From Sialis fuliginosa (lineage: Eukaryota > Arthropoda > Insecta > Megaloptera > Sialidae), in the NCBI GenBank assembly GCA_961205875.1, contig OY540812.1, positions 14,508,001-14,572,000 on the forward strand: a stretch of DNA of 64,000 nt, in the 5' to 3' direction. This document shows, one piece after another, positions 60,211-64,000 of the stretch. How positions within the stretch are numbered: the stretch's first letter is position 1; each line of letters starts with the position of its first letter. Under the pieces are notes generated by a model. That model saw nothing but the letters and a program-made list of their open reading frames with translations, was not told where the DNA came from and ran no database searches. A program made the translations under genes and the position numbers.

Positions 60211-60391
60211 GTATAGAACAGTGATTCTCAAAGTGTGGGTCGCGACTCCTAGGAAGGTCGCAGAAAAATTGATGACATAAACCGAGTTTAGTAAGCAAAC
60301 AATTATTTTTTACTTGGTGTGAAAACAGTGTCCACTATTCGCTGAATTAACAATGACAGTTCTCTTGCCATTTGCAACCAACTTATTTATA

Positions 60392-61767
60392 GGCGAGCGG
60401 ATTATCGAGTCTAGCTCGCTTAGAAATGACAATAACCGACCAATCGACGTTCTAGTGGCTAAAAATGATTTTATTAAATTCTTTATATTTTTCTGAGAAA
60501 AAACATCTATATACATGATATTTTTTTATGCGGTCCTTCAATAGGTACACACATTTTTTTGTTTAATAAATCTAAATCTGCATTAAAAAATCTGAAAAAA
60601 TTATGTAAGCTTCATTGGATTAAAATGAACATTTTTTGTCTCATAAACTTTTTTTTAAAATCAATTGTTTTGAAGATAAAAAATATTTATACTTTAAAAA
60701 TAGCGAAAAATTAGTATATTTGTGATTTTTATTCTCGGAAACTAATTGTTCAATCAAAATAAATCAAAAACAAAAAGAATCAGCCAACTTTGAACTATAA
60801 CTATATTTTTTTTCATTTTGATCATTACTGTAATTAAATGTAAAAACTTCATTAGAGCCGAACTCACTCTTTGCGCCGTAAATCGATACCATGGCTGGCT
60901 ACAACATTCATTTAATAATAATTGAAATATTTAAATACTGGGATGAATGCATCAATAAAAACACTTTAGAATATTTTTATTGCACATTTATTTGTCACGA
61001 TTATTTTCTTTATTATAATATTATACTTATCAGAACATCTACAAAAAATATTTCTGTTCTTGTTGCGGAAAATTTCCTTGTACAGCTAAAACATGCTCTT
61101 GTTTGGATTTAGATTTAAAATGTTGTTCAGTTTGTAGATGTTTTGATAAGTGTAACAATAAAGAAAATAATTGTAACAAATAAATGTGCAATAAAAATAT
61201 TCTAAAGTGTTTTTATTGAAACTTTCATCCCAGTATTTAAATATTTCAATTATTAAACGAAAATTGTAGCCAGCCATGGTATCGATTTACGGCGCAAGGA
61301 GTGAGTTCGGCTCTAATGAAGTTTTTACATTTAATTACAGTAATAATCAAAATGAAAAAAAATCTAATTATAGTTTAAAGTTGGCTGATTCTTTTTGTTT
61401 ATGTTTTATTCTGATTGAACAATTAGTTACCGAGAAAAAAATTCACAAATATACGAATTTTTCGCTATTTTTAAAGTTAAAATATTTTTTATCTTCAAAA
61501 CTATAGCTTTAAAAAAAAAGTTTATGAGACAAAAAATGTTTATTTTAATCCAATGAAGCTTACATAATTTTTTCAGATTTTTTAATGTAGATTTAGATTT
61601 ATTAAACAAAAAAATGTGTGTACCTATTGAAGGACCGCATAAAAAAATATCATGTATATAGATGTTTTTTCTCAGAAAAATATAAAGAATTTAATAAAAT
61701 CATTTTTAGCCACTAGAACGTCGATTGGTTGGTTAGTGTACTCGAAATAGCTGTAATCCGCTCGCCC
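60392..61767. mobile_element. Long foldback with TA TSD nested in the hAT element
   Basis: Tips TA-GGCGAGCGGATTA and TAATCCGCTCGCCC-TA (allowing a base) open arms of about 650 bp that are reverse complements with moderate divergence near the tips and high identity within. Both arms contain ATCGATACCATGGCTGGCTA and AATTATGTAAGCTTCATTGG. The loop (about 61045-61130) keeps a coding remnant with clustered cysteines. Mirror-image frames starting MAGYN on both strands are the two arms and not genes. Confidence 0.85.
61049..61182 (+). pseudogene. Cys-rich coding remnant in foldback loop
   Basis: The frame through the loop reads YFCSCCGKFPCTAKTCSC, then six residues, then CCSVCRCFDKC and a stop. The C-x4-C-S-C-x6-C-x3-C spacing matches the Cys-rich tail of the Academ-like element (9211-9290). 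It looks like the 3' end of a transposon protein left between the inverted arms. No start or upstream domain survives. Confidence 0.55.
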
Positions 61768-62034
61768 TATTATACGAAATGGTATTTTCAGTACTGACCA
61801 ACATCAAAACAAAGCCGCGCTCACTCATCACATTAAATTTAATTTAAAATATTTTAAGTAAACTCAATTAGTTAGTTAAGTTAATGTCGAAAAATATACA
61901 AATAATATTTTGTTCAAAGATGTACTCGAGATAAGTTATTAACTTGTTATTAATTATTATTGATATTAAATTTCGCTATTAATCACAATTATGAGTGATT
62001 CAATTCAAAAAGTTTGAGAAATACTGGTATAGAA

Positions 62035-62516
62035 CATAGTTTCATGTGAACGCGCTGGCGGAAGGGGTAAATTTTGTTACATTTTATTTTCTCACGATGC
62101 TAAGCTACTGCGTATGAGCAATAATACGATTTTTGAACAGTCGTTATTAAAAATTTGTTGTGTAAAGATTGATGCTGCTACAAGTGATTTTTTATAATTC
62201 TGTTGTTTAATCCAATAATTGTTTTTAACGTTTATTGAATATATATCTGTTATAATTCAGGTAACTTTTTCACCTACTTACATCTTTAAGCTGTAGCCAT
62301 TTGTCTAAACAAATGATTTTTATTTTTGGAGTTAAAATTTTAAGGCAAAAGAAATATTTTCTTGTTTCAAATAATTTTTTTCCAAAACTAAGATTTTAAT
62401 ATTTGAAATGTGTAATCAAATTTTGATCAGTGTTTTAAAATTTCACGACAAATAAGTATAACTTCTAACGCGTGTACATAAGTACACATACCCACTTTTT
62501 GTTTTGTTTTTTATAG
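62035..62516. other. Spacer upstream of DUF4806-type pseudogene
   Basis: AT-rich with no recognised element. It may hold promoter or upstream intron sequence of the pseudogene. Confidence 0.4.
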
Positions 62517-63920
62517 ACATGGATCATAAATATCGTCTTATATTATATTATATTATATATACATGGCTTCATTTTGAAGAAGATTCTGATAAGGTATATT
62601 GCAAATATATGCCAGGCCTGCTTGATGATCCAAATGTATGCGAAGAACTGCAAGAAATGGTGAAAAATTTAGAACCACCCAAATCTACATAGCCAACATT
62701 TCTAGTGGATATTCGCGGAAGTGCTCGTAAGTAATGATATGTTATTTTAAAATAAATTCTTTACCACAATATTAATTTTTTTACATTTTATTAATTTTTT
62801 ATGAGCAAAAAAAATATTTTGACATATTATTAATCAATTTTTTAGATACTTATAAAGAAGCTGAAAATAAAATCGTTGAGTTAGAAACAAAACCATATGT
62901 ATACTCGACAGCAAATGAAGAATCTGCAAAAAAAAAGCAGATACTGATAAGAAGGCTCTGAAGCGCAAATTTGTTGCAAAGAATAAAGAGCTCATTAACA
63001 AACAATTTAGTCAAGCAGCATTGAAATGGACAGACGATCTTGGTATAAAAATTCGTAAGTAGTTTTAATTTTTTTTGGTAAAATTTTTTGTTATAAATAT
63101 GCAACAAATATATTTTTTTTAATGTTAGATTCATCTAATCCTAAAAGTCAACACACAAAAAGAAAAAAATTGAATTCTAAATCGATTTCAATCCCAAGTT
63201 GTCACCCATCTGATGACACTGACATTAAGTCAACTTCAACGGAATTTTCCAGTGATGAAGACAACACTAACGGATTAGATCCAAACAATATATTAAATCC
63301 AAAAAGGATTGTAAAAAAAAAACGCTGAAGAAAAACTCGAGACCAGTGCAAATCAACCAATGACAATAGGTAAAAACATACATCGTTTTTTTTTTCTTTA
63401 ATGTGTATTGGAAACGTGATTTTTTTTGTTACAGAAGATCTGCATCAATTCATATCGAGCTGTTTTGTAAGCATCGGCAAACGTTTGTCAAATTTAGGAA
63501 GTCAATTAACCAATTATTCAACCAGATTACAAAGCCTTGAAAATGTCATTGAAAAACTTCATAATTCAACAAGCATTTTGAGTGACGAAATCAGTAACTC
63601 TGAGAGTGAATTTGACATGATTCTTCCACTACAAAATGAAGAAAGTTTTATTAAATTTAATGATAAAATTAAAAATGATGTTGATTTTAAAAAAAAATTG
63701 GTAAGTAATCACAAATAAAATTATTATTTTTTTATATAAGCCCTATTTTATATAATTCGTTTATAAGACATGAATAATAATTTTCTTTTTTTAGATTTAC
63801 AAATTGTTATGCTAAATAAACAAGACAGTAGATATAACCAAGAATATTGGAAAGATACTCCGTGCCTACATTACTCGTGATTTGGCAATTAATTATGTGG
63901 CAATCAAAACGTCAGAATAA
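62517..63920 (+). pseudogene. DUF4806-type protein gene copy, disrupted
   Basis: Five exon-like blocks with GT-AG borders connect in phase: 62517-62726, 62846-63054, 63129-63369, 63435-63700 and 63795-63920. The middle is Lys/Ser/Glu-rich. Exon 4 ends SEFDMILPLQNEESFIKF...KKL, the start of a DUF4806-type domain. Exon 5 continues KNIGKILRAYITRDLAINY in the same phase and then stops. Four lesions break it: TAG in exon 1 after LEPPKST (about 62690), a one-base loss in a run of nine A (about 62928), a one-base gain in a run of ten A (about 63313), and TAA at 63813-63815. The two A-run indels could be assembly errors. The two nonsense codons favour a real pseudogene. DUF4806 proteins are widespread in arthropods with no settled function. 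Exon 1 may not be the first exon; its ATG at 62519 follows an acceptor-like TTTTTATAG. Confidence 0.7.
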
Positions 63921-64000
63921 TCTTCAAAAAAAATTTAAAATTTGTGTTAGCATTAAATTATGTTATTATTTTCATAATATAAATTATTGATAACACTGTT

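Larger units (their letters stand above)
60219..62026. mobile_element. hAT-type (Charlie-like) element split by a nested foldback
   Basis: CAGTGATTCTCAAAGTGTGG followed by GTCGCGACTCCTAGGAAGGT at the left pairs with AAAAAGTTTGAGAAATACTG at the right. GTATAGAA flanks exactly (60211-60218, 62027-62034), the 8-bp duplication of hAT. Only about 170 bp of left and 260 bp of right sequence belong to it; the rest is the inserted element at 60392-61767. No transposase frame. Confidence 0.9.

Noticed and set aside
60891..61277. Two similar MAGYN-starting frames on opposite strands
   Set aside because: They are the two arms of the 60392-61767 foldback; AT-rich composition and no domain.
62504..62518. 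Start codon for the DUF4806-type gene at an upstream ATG-like codon near 62504
   Set aside because: It lies in the polypyrimidine tract of the acceptor preceding 62517.
63401..63434. N-terminal extension of the DUF4806 exon into upstream T-rich sequence
   Set aside because: The sequence up to 63434 is a polypyrimidine tract ending in ACAG, an acceptor. The coding exon starts at 63435.
1..64000. CRISPR arrays, prophage or bacterial operons
   Set aside because: No regularly spaced short repeats with unique spacers were seen, no ribosome-binding-site-led gene strings, and the genes have spliceosomal introns.

Overview
The window is AT-rich, animal-type DNA. Its genes are split by short GT-AG introns, it contains one long cysteine/serine-rich nuclear protein gene of metazoan type, and it is dense in non-autonomous DNA transposons. 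The repeat types and AT-rich composition suggest an insect, probably a sternorrhynchan hemipteran such as an aphid relative. That placement is inferred from general character and not proven by any single marker. No bacterial operon, CRISPR array or rRNA gene was seen, and no tRNA gene could be confirmed.

Only three intact protein-coding genes are supported, all between about 38 and 47 kb. They are a CSRNP/Axud1-type nuclear protein (38371-41355, +, one large coding exon after a 5' splice acceptor), a four-exon Maf-family nucleotide pyrophosphatase (42995-44373, +, 209 aa), and a two-exon F-box/LRR-like protein (45130-47010, -, 259 aa). At the right edge (62517-63920, +) lies a multi-exon DUF4806-type gene copy with two frameshifts in poly-A runs and two in-frame stops, called here a pseudogene. 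GC-richer islands at about 1.1, 10.7, 19.7 and 53.1 kb look like promoters, 5' exons or regulatory elements. The 10.7 kb island could be the distant first exon of the CSRNP gene.

The rest is mostly mobile DNA. Recognisable groups are: a five-copy MITE family with TGCCCGGTATTATAAAG ends and 3-bp target duplications (Harbinger-like); several families with TA duplications and ends starting GGG; several hAT-type elements with exact 8-bp duplications; a Mutator-like foldback with an exact 9-bp duplication; a pogo-like MITE; an internally deleted mariner; an Academ-like element with about 350-bp inverted ends and remnants of a PIN/XPG-like nuclease plus a Cys-rich tail; and three very long foldbacks (arms about 349, 650 and 650-700 bp). 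Two elements are nested: a foldback inside a hAT element (60.2-62.0 kb) and a TA element inside a tandem repeat (50.2-51.5 kb).

The most notable signals are a palindrome at 28.2 kb carrying one intact and one mutated hammerhead ribozyme back to back (Penelope-like retroelement type), and a CXC-like cysteine cluster (C-x3/4-C-S-C-x6-C) that occurs in the host CSRNP gene, in the Academ-like element and in the loop of the 60-62 kb foldback.
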